Source: Dysosmobacter sp. (GTDB lineage Bacteria > Bacillota > Clostridia > Oscillospirales > Oscillospiraceae). Taken from it: a stretch of 48,851 bases of DNA. The translations under genes and the position numbers were made by a program. The stretch covers positions 1 through 48,851 of the forward strand of contig JALFSO010000045.1 in NCBI GenBank assembly GCA_022778785.1, in the 5' to 3' direction. Positions 41,274 to 48,851 of this stretch are shown here, piece by piece (position 1 is the stretch's first letter; each line of letters starts with the position of its first letter). The notes beneath the pieces were generated by a model. It saw only the letters and a list, made by a program, of their open reading frames with translations, ran no database searches and was not told the DNA's origin.

Positions 41274-41580
41274 CGCCGGTTCAATATCAATGCTTTTCCG
41301 TAGATAAACCGGATATCATTTACATATAAGTGCAAAAAACGCCCCCGATTCCGTCTGGAATCGGGGGCTTTCTCATGCGATCAAGCCATTAAGCAGGAGT
41401 GATCAATCTTTGATAGCGGCCTGGGCGGCGTATATTGTGAGGAAATGGGGGGTAGGGGATCCATCGGATGCCGGTAGCCGTTTTACTTTATAACCAATGT
41501 CAGAAGTAATGAAACCCGGCGGTCCTTCTGCTCCTGAGGGCTATATCCAACTATTCAACACATCAGCATGCCGGACCAAC
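41274..41580. other. Intergenic region holding repeat copy C
   Basis: No gene is visible. Copy C occupies 41327-41450; the remaining 41451-41580 is unremarkable and ends at the convergent regulator stop. Confidence 0.6.
41327..41450 (-). repeat. Dispersed repeat, copy C (best preserved)
   Basis: The hairpin GCCCCCGATTCC-GTCT-GGAATCGGGGGC spans 41341-41368, with six Ts on the minus strand (41335-41340). The conserved block reads PHFLTIYAAQAAIKD-stop on the minus strand (stop 41403-41405). The minus-strand order C-terminus, about 35 bases, terminator is what the end of a gene looks like. Confidence 0.78.
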
Positions 41581-42492
41581 TCAGCGGAGAATTCCGTAGC
41601 GTCCCTGCAGGGTCGCGTTTTTCAGAGCCTCTGCTCCATGGTGGATCCGATCATAGTCTGACGACAGCAGGCAGGCATGGATCAGTCCCACGATTCCGAT
41701 CTCGCAGATCCGGGCGATGTTCATAGTCCGCATGTCATCATCAATCTTGCAGTTGTAGCAAAAAGGAATGTCTGCATAACGCATGATCTGGGAGTTATTG
41801 AAGCCGGTGATGCAGATCGTGGTGGCCTTCTGCTTCTGGGCGATGCGCAGCGCATCCACAGGGACCTTCGCCACGCCGGAAAAGGTAATGCCGATGGCCA
41901 CGTCCCGCTCCGTCAGCTCCGTGGCCACCAGCTTGGAAATGGTCATGTCATTATAGCACTGGCAGGGAAATCCAATCTGCAGCAGGGAGACCTGTGCGAA
42001 CTGCGCCGCCGCGCTGGAGCCTCCCTGGGAAAAAAGGACAATCTGATCCGCCTCGCTCATCTTCCGAACCGCACGGTAGAGCAGATTCTCGTCTACCAAA
42101 GCCACTGATTCCCGGACCATCTGCAGGTACAGATCGCTGATCTTGCTCTTGACGCTGCCAAAGGACTCATTTGGACAGATGTGCTTATCCTCCAGCTGAA
42201 AGGACTTCTGGTTTGTAGATGCATAATACTTGAATTCTGAAAATCCGGAAAAGCCGAAGGCCTGACAGAATCGCGTGACACCCGAGGGAGAAACGCCGGT
42301 CTTCTGTGACACCTGGGTGATGGTCATAGAGGAAAGGCTTTCCGCATGCTCCAGAATATATGTGGCGATCTTCTGATTAGAGCGGGAAAGCGTGTGGAAT
42401 CTGCTGCGGATGAGAAAGGTCGCGGTCTGCTGCGAGGATTCGGACAACTGCGGATTCTGCATGCCATCCAGCGTACCAGTCTTCTCTACCAT
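41581..42492 (-). CDS. MurR/RpiR family regulator with SIS domain
   Basis: This 303-residue regulator has an HTH_6 domain with SRSNQKIATYILEHAESLSS and SQKTGVSPSGVTRFCQAFGF. A sugar-isomerase (SIS) domain follows from about 125, with IVLFSQGGSSAAAQFAQ and GITFSGVAKVPVDAL binding a phosphosugar or acid effector. GAGGAGG precedes the ATG. It is divergent from the TRAP operon and shares a palindrome with it, so it likely represses that operon and itself. Two stretches of cysteines near 240 are unusual but unexplained. Confidence 0.9.
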   Translation of the reverse strand: MVEKTGTLDGMQNPQLSESSQQTATFLIRSRFHTLSRSNQKIATYILEHAESLSSMTITQVSQKTGVSPSGVTRFCQAFGFSGFSEFKYYASTNQKSFQLEDKHICPNESFGSVKSKISDLYLQMVRESVALVDENLLYRAVRKMSEADQIVLFSQGGSSAAAQFAQVSLLQIGFPCQCYNDMTISKLVATELTERDVAIGITFSGVAKVPVDALRIAQKQKATTICITGFNNSQIMRYADIPFCYNCKIDDDMRTMNIARICEIGIVGLIHACLLSSDYDRIHHGAEALKNATLQGRYGILR

Positions 42493-42555
42493 AAAAGCCT
42501 CCTCTTCACGATTTCATCAAAAGCCAAAGATAACTTTGTTAAAAACACCGAATCT

Positions 42556-42627
42556 TTGAAAATATTTTTATAATTTGACTTATTATACAGCAAACTGTTG
42601 TTATTTTCAACCATTTTAGCTTGAAAA
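42556..42627. promoter_or_regulatory. RpiR-type operator region with back-to-back promoters
   Basis: TTTTCAA (42604-42610)-N10-TTGAAAA (42621-42627) is a perfect inverted repeat. Each arm contains a -35 box, one for each direction. A third half-site TTGAAAA lies at 42556-42562. RpiR operators often use TGAAA/TTTCA arms. Confidence 0.55.
42582..42610 (-). promoter_or_regulatory. Promoter of the RpiR regulator
   Basis: TTGAAA (42605-42610), 17 bases and TATAAT (42582-42587) on the minus strand. Confidence 0.8.
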
Positions 42628-42649
42628 CCAGGATATTGATTTGTATACT
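42621..42649 (+). promoter_or_regulatory. Promoter of the TRAP transporter operon
   Basis: TTGAAA (42621-42626), 17 bases and TATACT (42644-42649). Confidence 0.8.
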
Positions 42650-42743
42650 CAAACACACAGAAGCAAATATTTGCAAAAAGTGCAAGGATCTTCAATCGCG
42701 TGGCCACGTGGGATCCGGCAGCAAAAGAAAGGAGAACAATAAA

Positions 42744-43793
42744 ATGAAGACTTGGAGAAAAGCTCTTGCGCTGCTTCTCAGCATGATGATGACCAGCGCC
42801 CTGCTGATGGGCTGCGGATCATCCGGGGGCAGCTCCGGCGCAGCATCCGGAAGCCCTGCCGCATCCTCTTCCACAGGCGGAAGCTCCGGTGAGACTATCA
42901 CCTTCCGGGTCAGCCAATCCAAAAGCGCCGCACATCCCTATCAGAAAGGCGTTGAAATGTTTGCGGAACTGGTAAAGGAAAAATACGGCGACAAATTTGT
43001 TTTTGACATCTATCCCGATGGTCAGTTGGGCAACAACACTGAGGTGCTGGAAGCCTGCCAGCTGGGCGAGATCGACATCGTTGTGACGGATAACGGACAG
43101 CTTTCCAATCTGGACGCGAATTTTTCCGTAATGGGCCTGCCTTTCCTCTTTGAAGATACAGACCATGTTCTTCGCGTGGTCAACGGCGAAGTGGGACAGC
43201 AGCTGTCTGACGCTCTGGAGGACAAGGGGCTGGTCATCATCTGCTGACTGGAGAACGGTTTCCGGTATATCACCAACAACCGCGGCCCCATCCACACCCC
43301 TGCTGATCTGAAGGGGATCAAGATCCGGGTTCCCACCTCCGGCCTTTATGTAGAGACCTTTAACATGCTGGGAGCGCAGGCTACTCCCGTGGCAGCCAAT
43401 GAGCTCTTCTCCGCCCTGCAGATGGGCACCGTGGAAGCGCAGGAGAACAGCCTATCCAACATCATTGACCAGAACATGTGCGAGGTTCAGAAATATCTCT
43501 CCATCACACGCCACGTCCACACCACGGAGCCCATCGTCATGTCCACCGACAGCTGGAACAAGCTCAGCGCCGACGAGCAGGAGGCCTTCCTGGAAATTGG
43601 AAAGCAAGTCTCTGAATGGTCCTATCACTACACGCAGGAGCAGGAGGCTGGGCAGTTGGAGACCATTGCTGCCTCCGGCATGGAGATCAATGACGATGTG
43701 GATATTCAATCCTTCCGTGACGCGGTGGCAGACCTTTACACCGAGTATGAGGGAAAATACCCGGAACTGATCGACGCTATCCAGAATGGCTGA
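42744..43793 (+). pseudogene. dctP: TRAP solute-binding protein (DctP) gene with in-frame TGA
   Basis: The full frame spans 349 codons: a lipoprotein signal with cysteine in LLMGCGSSGG, a Ser/Gly/Ala linker and a DctP fold (SAAHPYQKGVEMFAELVK, FDIYPDGQLGNNTEV, GIKIRVPTSGLYVETFNMLG). Codon 168 is TGA (43245-43247), after GLVIIC and before LENGFRYITNN. Both sides are intact, in one frame and typical of the family, where this position is usually aromatic, so TGG to TGA is the simplest explanation. Without read-through the protein ends at 167 residues and cannot bind ligand. AAAGGAG precedes the ATG. A sequencing error or recoding cannot be excluded. Confidence 0.8.
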
Positions 43794-43810
43794 TCCGGAG
43801 GTAGAAGCAC

Positions 43811-44347
43811 ATGGTGATCTATAAGTTTCTCAAATCGGTCAACGAAAAGATCGGGAATGTGCTGAGCGGCGTGAACACCGTCCTCTTGGCAGTCATGACT
43901 GTCATCATCTTTCTGCAGGTCATCTTCCGCTATGTGCTGAAAGCGCCGCTCTCATGGTCTGAGGAACTGGCAACTTATCTTTTCAGTATCGAGACTTTTC
44001 TTGGCGCCGCCATGGTCCTGCGGTCAAACAAGCATGTCCGTGTAACCGCGGCGCTGAACCTGATCAAAAATCAAACACTGCGGACCGCGGTGGATGTACT
44101 GTGTGACATCGTAATCCTGGCACTCTGCCTTCTGCTGTGCCTCAAAGGCGGACAGGTTGTGGCAAAGCTCATGCAGATCAGCCAGACCTCCCCCTCAATG
44201 CCCTGGCTGAAAATGGCCTATGTGAATCTTTTTGTACCGCTGAGTATGGGACTGATGGTGCTCATCAAGGCGGAAGCCATCCTTGGAACGATCCTGCACG
44301 CAGGTGCGGACGTGGAAAATACGGTGGAAGGAGGAAACGCTGCATGA
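43811..44347 (+). CDS. dctQ: TRAP transporter small permease (DctQ)
   Basis: This 178-residue protein has four membrane helices. Conserved DctQ features are VIFRYVLKAPLSWSEELATYLF near residues 36-57 and LRSNKHVRVTA after the second helix. DctQ holds the binding protein and DctM together in the inner membrane. The gene begins 17 bases after dctP and overlaps dctM by ATGA, so translation is coupled. The substrate is unknown; carboxylates are usual for this family. Confidence 0.9.
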   Translation: MVIYKFLKSVNEKIGNVLSGVNTVLLAVMTVIIFLQVIFRYVLKAPLSWSEELATYLFSIETFLGAAMVLRSNKHVRVTAALNLIKNQTLRTAVDVLCDIVILALCLLLCLKGGQVVAKLMQISQTSPSMPWLKMAYVNLFVPLSMGLMVLIKAEAILGTILHAGADVENTVEGGNAA

Positions 44348-45630
44348 TCGCGCCGCTGTTTATCGGATTCTTTATCCTCCTTTTCATCGGCTGTCCCATT
44401 TCTCTCGCGCTGGTCTTTTCCACCATGATCGCCGGCGTTCTGTTCGGTGACATCACCATCGTCAGCCTTGCCCAAAAATACTTCCGCAGTGCGGAATCCT
44501 TCACGCTGATGGCTGTGCCGTTTTTTATCCTGGCAGGCAACATCATGGCCCGCGGCGGCGTCTCCCGCAGGCTGACCGACATGGCTTCCACAGCCGTGGG
44601 ACGGACCACCGGCGGTCTCGCCATGGTATCCACCATAGCATGCACTTTCTTCGGTGCGCTCTCCGGTTCCGCCCCGGCCACTACGGCCGCTATCGGTGCG
44701 GTAATGATCCCCTCCATGAATGAACGCGGCTATTCCCGGGAGTTCTCCACCTCTGTGTGCGCAAGTTCCGGAACCATCGGACTGCTAATCCCTCCCTCAA
44801 TCTCCATGGTCCTCTTCTCCACGACGGCAGGTGTCTCCACCGGAAAAATGTTTCTGGGCGGCATCGTGCCGGGTGTGCTGATGTGCGGTGCCCTGATGCT
44901 GGTCGAGTACATCATCTCGAAGAAGCACGGCTGGCGCGGCGGCGAGAAGGCAAGTCTGGGGGCTTTTTGGCTCGCGCTGAAGAACGGGATCTGGGCCCTG
45001 CTGATGCCGCTCATCATTCTGGGCGGTATCTACACCGGCATCTTCACCGCAACGGAATCCGCAGCCGTCGCCGTGGTATACGGACTGATCGTAGGTGCGT
45101 TCGTCTATCGAGAGCTTGGATGGAAAGAGCTCTGGGGAATCCTCAAGAGCACCGCCGCAAGCTCCGCAACGCTGATGTTTCTGGTAGCCGGCGCGGATAT
45201 CTTCAGCTATATTCTGACCGTGGAGCGGATCCCGCAGCTTTTTGCCAACGCGGTGCTGGGTTTCTCCAGCAGTATGCTCACAGTAGAGCTCCTGATGCTG
45301 CTGGTGCTGCTGGTTGCGGGATGCTTTCTGGAAAATGCCGTGGCCATTCTGCTGATGACGCCCATCTTCGTTCCCACGCTGCAGCAGCTGGGTGCCAACG
45401 GAAACGACATCATCGCCTTCGGTGTCATGATGACGCTGGCACTGGCCATTGGACAAATCACGCCCCCTGTAGGAAGCTGCCTCTTTGTCGGGTGTGACAT
45501 CGGAAAGATCTCCATTGAGCGGCTTTCCAAAGCGTGTATCCCTTTCCTGCTGGCTCTGATCCTGGTCCTGGTCCTTCTGGCACTGGTGCCCCAGCTCATC
45601 ACCTTTATCCCTGTTCTGTCCGGTCTGTAA
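44344..45630 (+). CDS. dctM: TRAP transporter large permease (DctM)
   Basis: This 428-residue protein has about 12 membrane helices. It carries family segments LMAVPFFILAGNIMARGG, FGALSGSAPATTAAIGA, GLLIPPSISMVLFS and IGQITPPVGSCLFVG. Sodium-coupled uptake of carboxylates is its usual job. The gene overlaps dctQ by four bases. The C-terminus ends in a helix and PQLITFIPVLSGL, comparable to the unrelated DctM tail fused to citE at 28988. It is intact although dctP is interrupted. Confidence 0.92.
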   Translation: MIAPLFIGFFILLFIGCPISLALVFSTMIAGVLFGDITIVSLAQKYFRSAESFTLMAVPFFILAGNIMARGGVSRRLTDMASTAVGRTTGGLAMVSTIACTFFGALSGSAPATTAAIGAVMIPSMNERGYSREFSTSVCASSGTIGLLIPPSISMVLFSTTAGVSTGKMFLGGIVPGVLMCGALMLVEYIISKKHGWRGGEKASLGAFWLALKNGIWALLMPLIILGGIYTGIFTATESAAVAVVYGLIVGAFVYRELGWKELWGILKSTAASSATLMFLVAGADIFSYILTVERIPQLFANAVLGFSSSMLTVELLMLLVLLVAGCFLENAVAILLMTPIFVPTLQQLGANGNDIIAFGVMMTLALAIGQITPPVGSCLFVGCDIGKISIERLSKACIPFLLALILVLVLLALVPQLITFIPVLSGL

Positions 45631-45634
45631 CACG

Positions 45635-46432
45635 ATGAAAAACAAGTTTGACAACCGGGACCGCTTTACCGGCAGCGCATCCCTCTACCACGAGAGCCGT
45701 CCGCGTTTTCCGCAGGAGGCGCTGCGGATCCTGCTGCGGTATCTGGAGGAAAAGCCGATCGACGCGGTAGATCTGGGCTGCGGCACAGGGCTTTCCACCG
45801 CCGCTCTGGCCGAGATCTCCGAATCAGTCACCGGCATTGACCCCAACGCGGATATGCTTGCGCAGGCAGGTTCCTATCTGTCAGGCCGTCCCGGAGTCCA
45901 TCTGCTCCGCGGGACCGCGGAAGCTCTGCCGCTGGAAAATGGGAGCGCAGACCTGATCGTTTGTTCTCAGTCCTTCCACTGGATGGACCCGGAGACGGCC
46001 ATTCCGGAGATCTGCCGGGTGCTGCGGGACGGCGGTCTGTTTGCCGCCGTGGACTATGACTGGCCCGGGGTCTATACGCTGGACTGTGAGTTGGCCTATC
46101 GCGCCCTCATCGACCAGTCGGAGCGGATCATCGGACAGCACCCGGAGATCGTGGGAAACTCCCACAAATGGAGCAAAAGCAAACACTGTGAAAATCTGCG
46201 GAGGTTTGGAACTTTCCGCTATTGCCGTGAGATCGTCTTTGCCAGTCAGGAGGACTGTTCCGGGGCCCGATTCCGTGATATGGCGGTCTCCCAAAGCGGG
46301 GTCCAGGCGGTCCTGAAAAGCCGCTTCGCACCGGAGCTGGAGCCACATCTCTCTGCCCTCTCCGAAGCCGCAGACCGCTCCGATGCATACCAGATCCTCC
46401 TCCCCTATCGCATGCGCATCGGCATCCGGTAG
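45635..46432 (+). CDS. SAM-dependent methyltransferase, class I
   Basis: This 265-residue protein has motif I VDLGCGTGLSTAALAE (about 45-60), motif II ITGIDPN-like with D, and SQSFHWMDPETAIPEICRVL, all typical of the UbiE/Met-11 group. It starts 5 bases after dctM with no clear ribosome site, so it is translationally coupled. Substrates of such enzymes are diverse, and none is implied by the sequence. Location in a carboxylate-uptake and breakdown operon suggests methylation of a small acid, or simply horizontal co-transfer. Confidence 0.85.
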   Translation: MKNKFDNRDRFTGSASLYHESRPRFPQEALRILLRYLEEKPIDAVDLGCGTGLSTAALAEISESVTGIDPNADMLAQAGSYLSGRPGVHLLRGTAEALPLENGSADLIVCSQSFHWMDPETAIPEICRVLRDGGLFAAVDYDWPGVYTLDCELAYRALIDQSERIIGQHPEIVGNSHKWSKSKHCENLRRFGTFRYCREIVFASQEDCSGARFRDMAVSQSGVQAVLKSRFAPELEPHLSALSEAADRSDAYQILLPYRMRIGIR

Positions 46433-46486
46433 CAGCGAAGACAGGCTCCCCCTATGAAAAATCTACATGAATTCGAGGAAAACGAT

Positions 46487-47158
46487 ATGAGTGAAATCAA
46501 TTCCCTTTCCATCCGTCCTGATCCCGCGCTGGCTCAGGAGTTCCTGACCTTCGGAACGGCTCTGATCAGCGACGCCATGGGCCGCTTCGGCGCCATGAGA
46601 AAAATTCATCCCGTTGCCCGCGGCATGAAGGTGGCAGGTCCGGCCGTTACAGTTCAGACCTACCGCTGCGATAACCTGATGGTCCATGTGGGCCTTCAGC
46701 TCGCTCAGGAGGGTGACGTTCTGGTGGTGGATGCCGGCGGCATCGACTATACCGGTGTCTGGGGCGGTCATATGACGGATATGGCCCTTATGAAAAAGCT
46801 GGGCGGCATTGTGGTGGACGGCGCTGTCCGCGACTCCGCCGAAATGATTGAGAAAGGATTTCCGGCCTTCTGTATCGATGTCACTCCGCAGGGCGGCTAC
46901 AAGGATGCCCCCGGCTCCGTCAACGTGGGGATCTCCTGCGGCAATGTCCGCGTGAACCCCGGCGACATCATCATTGGAGATGACGACGGCGTGGTGGTGA
47001 TCCCGCTGGAGAACGCGGAGGAGATCATGGCTGCCTGCAGAAAGATCAAGGCCAAAGAGGTCTATCAGGAGCAGGCCATGCGCGAAGGAAAGACCCTTTA
47101 TGAGCTGATCAACATGCCCCAGGCCCTGGAAGCCCTCGGCCTGAAGCTTCCGGAATAA
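46487..47158 (+). CDS. RraA-family aldolase/decarboxylase
   Basis: This 223-residue protein belongs to the family of 4-hydroxy-4-methyl-2-oxoglutarate and 4-carboxy-4-hydroxy-2-oxoadipate aldolases, also oxaloacetate decarboxylases. Visible motifs are TALISDAMGRFGAM (about 24-37), VVDAGGIDYTGVWGG and VVDGAVRDSAEM, holding the arginine and aspartate of the metal site. The true RraA RNase-E inhibitors lack parts of these. GAGG lies 8 bases from ATG 46487; an upstream ATG at 46454 is less well placed. With the next dehydrogenase it suggests breakdown of a hydroxy-dicarboxylic acid. Confidence 0.88.
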   Translation: MSEINSLSIRPDPALAQEFLTFGTALISDAMGRFGAMRKIHPVARGMKVAGPAVTVQTYRCDNLMVHVGLQLAQEGDVLVVDAGGIDYTGVWGGHMTDMALMKKLGGIVVDGAVRDSAEMIEKGFPAFCIDVTPQGGYKDAPGSVNVGISCGNVRVNPGDIIIGDDDGVVVIPLENAEEIMAACRKIKAKEVYQEQAMREGKTLYELINMPQALEALGLKLPE

Positions 47159-47174
47159 AAAGGAGAATGAAACA

Positions 47175-48065
47175 ATGAGCTATCGCATTGGTGTATTTGG
47201 TCTGGGCACGATGGGCATTCCCATCTCCTGCAACTTCCTCGCTGACGGAAATCAGGTTATGGGCTACGACCCGTTTCCCAAAGCCGTGGAGAACATGAAA
47301 GCGCACGGCATTCAGGCAGCGGCTTCTCCCCGGGAGTTGATGGAGCACTCTGATGTGGTATTCTCCATTCTGCCGGAGGTCTCCATGCTGGCCGCCATGG
47401 CGGATGGCGAGGACGGAATTCTGGCGGGCTGTCCCCAGGGCAGCGGCAAGACGATCATCGACCTGACCACCAGCGATCCCGACGACTCAGTTGCCTTCGG
47501 TAACCGTATGATCTCCAACGGAGTCCACTATATCGACTGCGGCATGACCGGCGGCAGGGTCGGTGCTGTGGAGCGTAAGCTGGTGATGATGGCCGGCGGC
47601 GACAAGGCAGTGTTTGACGAATACCGTCCGCTTCTGGAGACCATCGCCAAGAGCATCACCTATATTGGCCCGCTGGGCTGCGGCCACCGCATGAAGCTGC
47701 TGCACAATGCGGTCTCCAACTCCACATTCATGGCCGTTATTGAGACCACGGTGCTGGGACGCATGTATGGCATGGATCTGCAGGCTATGATCGACGTATT
47801 CAACGTGGGCAACGCTCGCAGCTACGCCACAGAGGTCCGTTTCCCCAAGTACATCATCCCCGGCACCTTTGACATGGGGTACAAGTTCCAGACCGGCGCC
47901 AAGGATTTCCGTATGATCATGAAGATTGCAGAACGGAAAAACTTCCATCTGGAGATGAGTAAGATCACCCACGACTATTATCAGTACGGTGTAGACATTG
48001 GCCGGGCTGGCGATGATGTCACCCAGCTGTATAACCTGCTTGAAGAGAGAAACACCGAACACTAA
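47175..48065 (+). CDS. Beta-hydroxyacid dehydrogenase (3-hydroxyisobutyrate type)
   Basis: This 296-residue enzyme has an N-terminal Rossmann motif IGVFGLGTMGIPISCNF. The substrate-binding GMTGGRVGA lies near 118-126 and the catalytic lysine region CGHRMKLLHNAVSN at about 168-181. It oxidises or reduces a beta-hydroxy acid with NAD(P). AAGGAG precedes the ATG 17 bases after the RraA-type gene. Tartronate semialdehyde reductase and 2-(hydroxymethyl)glutarate dehydrogenase are family members that fit a carboxylate operon; the substrate is inferred. Confidence 0.9.
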   Translation: MSYRIGVFGLGTMGIPISCNFLADGNQVMGYDPFPKAVENMKAHGIQAAASPRELMEHSDVVFSILPEVSMLAAMADGEDGILAGCPQGSGKTIIDLTTSDPDDSVAFGNRMISNGVHYIDCGMTGGRVGAVERKLVMMAGGDKAVFDEYRPLLETIAKSITYIGPLGCGHRMKLLHNAVSNSTFMAVIETTVLGRMYGMDLQAMIDVFNVGNARSYATEVRFPKYIIPGTFDMGYKFQTGAKDFRMIMKIAERKNFHLEMSKITHDYYQYGVDIGRAGDDVTQLYNLLEERNTEH

Positions 48066-48074
48066 CCCGATTCC

Positions 48075-48112
48075 GGGGCCGACCTGTAAAATAAAATTTG
48101 CAGGCCGGCCCC
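48075..48112 (+). terminator. Hairpin after the dehydrogenase gene
   Basis: GGGGCCG...CCTGTAAA pairs with TTTGCAGG...CGGCCCC. No T-tract follows, so it may attenuate or process the mRNA before the isomerase gene rather than fully terminate. Confidence 0.5.
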
Positions 48113-48164
48113 AGCCCGTCTCCCTGTAAAGCAGGGATGGATTTTGACAGAAGGAGATGTATTT

Positions 48165-48706
48165 GTGAACGCTTCCATTCACCGGTATTTCCAAATGGGA
48201 GTCTTGCAATGGATGAGTTTCCCCAAAAGTGATCCCATTGATTCTCTGAGGGCCATCGCAGCCGACAATTTTTTTGATGTTATCGAGATAAAAGGATACG
48301 ACACCGCCTCCCAGCGGGAGCAGGCCCGGGAACTCCTTTCCCAGAGCCATATGCGCGTTTGCTATGGTACCATGCCTCGTCAGTTGTCTGGAAATTTGAA
48401 TGTCAACGCCGTCGATGAAGACGAGCGTTTGCGGGCTGAAAGGGTATTGATGGAAGCCATCGATGAGGCAGAGTCCCTGGGTGCAAAAGGCATCGCTTTT
48501 TTTGCCGGAAAGTGGAATCCAGGGGAACGTGAGATTGCCTATCGTCAATTATTGAAAACGACCAGCTCTCTTTGTCGCTATGCAGCGCAAAAACAGATGT
48601 CTGTAGAGTTGGAAGTGTTTGATTATGATGTGGATAAGTCGGTTCTGATGGGGCCCGCGCCTTTTGTTGCACGGTTTGCCGCAGATGTTCGGATGTCTCA
48701 TTCTAA
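48165..48706 (+). pseudogene. Sugar phosphate isomerase/epimerase-like TIM barrel, cut by an insertion
   Basis: About 180 codons of an AP-endonuclease-2/xylose-isomerase-like protein are present: MGVLQWMSFPKSDPIDSLRA, FFDVIEIKGYDT, EAIDEAESLGAKGIAFFAGKWN and MSVELEVFDYDVDKSVLMG. The family continues to about 280 residues with a metal-binding DLSH that is missing here. Coding similarity ends at 48706, where an IS5-like end begins; the frame then runs 20 codons into the element and stops at 48767. GTG 48165 follows AAGGAG. It would have acted after the TRAP importer, RraA and dehydrogenase. Confidence 0.7.
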
Positions 48707-48851
48707 GGAACCTCTGAATAAATCGCCTTCATGCCCATGGCATAATGAAGCGATGGGGATTTTTTAGCAAATAAGTGTGGTTTGGACTGAAAACAGCCAG
48801 TATTCCTCTGTTATTTAACCACTTTTTCTGAAAAAGGGCAGACTAACCCCA
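48707..48851. mobile_element. Left end of an IS5-like insertion sequence (continues past the window)
   Basis: The element begins GGAACCTCTGAATAAATCGCC, which resembles the GGAAGGTGCGAATAAG-type ends of IS5-group elements. It is preceded by CTAA (48703-48706), fitting the YTAR target duplicated by IS5. The coding frame of the isomerase changes at this point. No transposase is visible in the 145 bases present; minus-strand stops near 48806-48813 could be the end of one. Confidence 0.6.

Noticed and set aside
43245-43247. TGA in dctP as selenocysteine
   Set aside because: No SECIS-like stem-loop recognised just downstream, the family has no cysteine or selenocysteine there, and TGG-to-TGA is simpler.
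1-48851. tRNA, rRNA, CRISPR arrays, phage or conjugation genes
   Set aside because: Looked for on both strands; no cloverleaf, regular direct repeat-spacer pattern, integrase, relaxase or capsid-like frame was seen.

Overview
The window looks like chromosomal DNA of a strictly anaerobic, GC-rich gut-type member of the Clostridia (Oscillospiraceae-like; inferred from gene content, not from a marker gene). The evidence is a ferredoxin-linked 2-oxoacid oxidoreductase, flavodiiron protein plus desulfoferrodoxin, a T-box riboswitch, SLH and DUF1540 proteins, Gram-positive signal peptides, AGGAGG ribosome sites and SigA-type promoters. No rRNA, tRNA, CRISPR array or phage genes were seen.

Layout. 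1-3.1 kb: the end of a VWA-like peptidase gene, its MoxR ATPase partner and a split ThrE-type exporter. 3.1-8.9 kb: T-box controlled ilvE, then a four-subunit 2-oxoacid:ferredoxin oxidoreductase operon with a P-loop ATPase, divergent from a FadR-type regulator. 9-12.8 kb: a small unknown protein with the CstA transporter, a DUF1540 protein and a split TauE/SafE transporter. 12.8-18.2 kb (minus strand): response regulator, histidine kinase and HtrA protease operon, then a secreted protein with a degenerate polysaccharide deacetylase domain. 17.9-20.5 kb: a VOC-like protein, LsrF-type aldolase, DhaK and a damaged DhaL. 20.6-28.4 kb: GH38 alpha-mannosidase, a secreted four-repeat surface protein and an SLH-M15 peptidase.

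28.4-34.6 kb is the most unusual part. It holds a decayed citrate lyase locus: citD and citC look intact, citE is fused at its 3' end to the tail of a TRAP permease gene (dctM), citF is absent and citX is frameshifted. An IlvD/Edd dehydratase with its own operator follows. 34.6-41.3 kb carries desulfoferrodoxin, flavodiiron-rubredoxin, a nitroreductase and a class Ia-like ribonucleotide reductase (two subunits). 41.6-48.8 kb is an RpiR-controlled TRAP operon with a methyltransferase, RraA-family aldolase, beta-hydroxyacid dehydrogenase and a sugar-isomerase gene cut by an IS5-like element at the right edge. Its dctP carries an in-frame TGA.

Four copies of a dispersed repeat (near 28.9, 32.1, 34.5 and 41.4 kb) lie exactly between these right-half modules. 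Each pairs a terminator hairpin with a conserved block that reads, on the minus strand, as the same short protein C-terminus. They may be scars of gene loss or recombination points; with the citE-dctM fusion and citX decay they mark this half of the window as a rearranging region.
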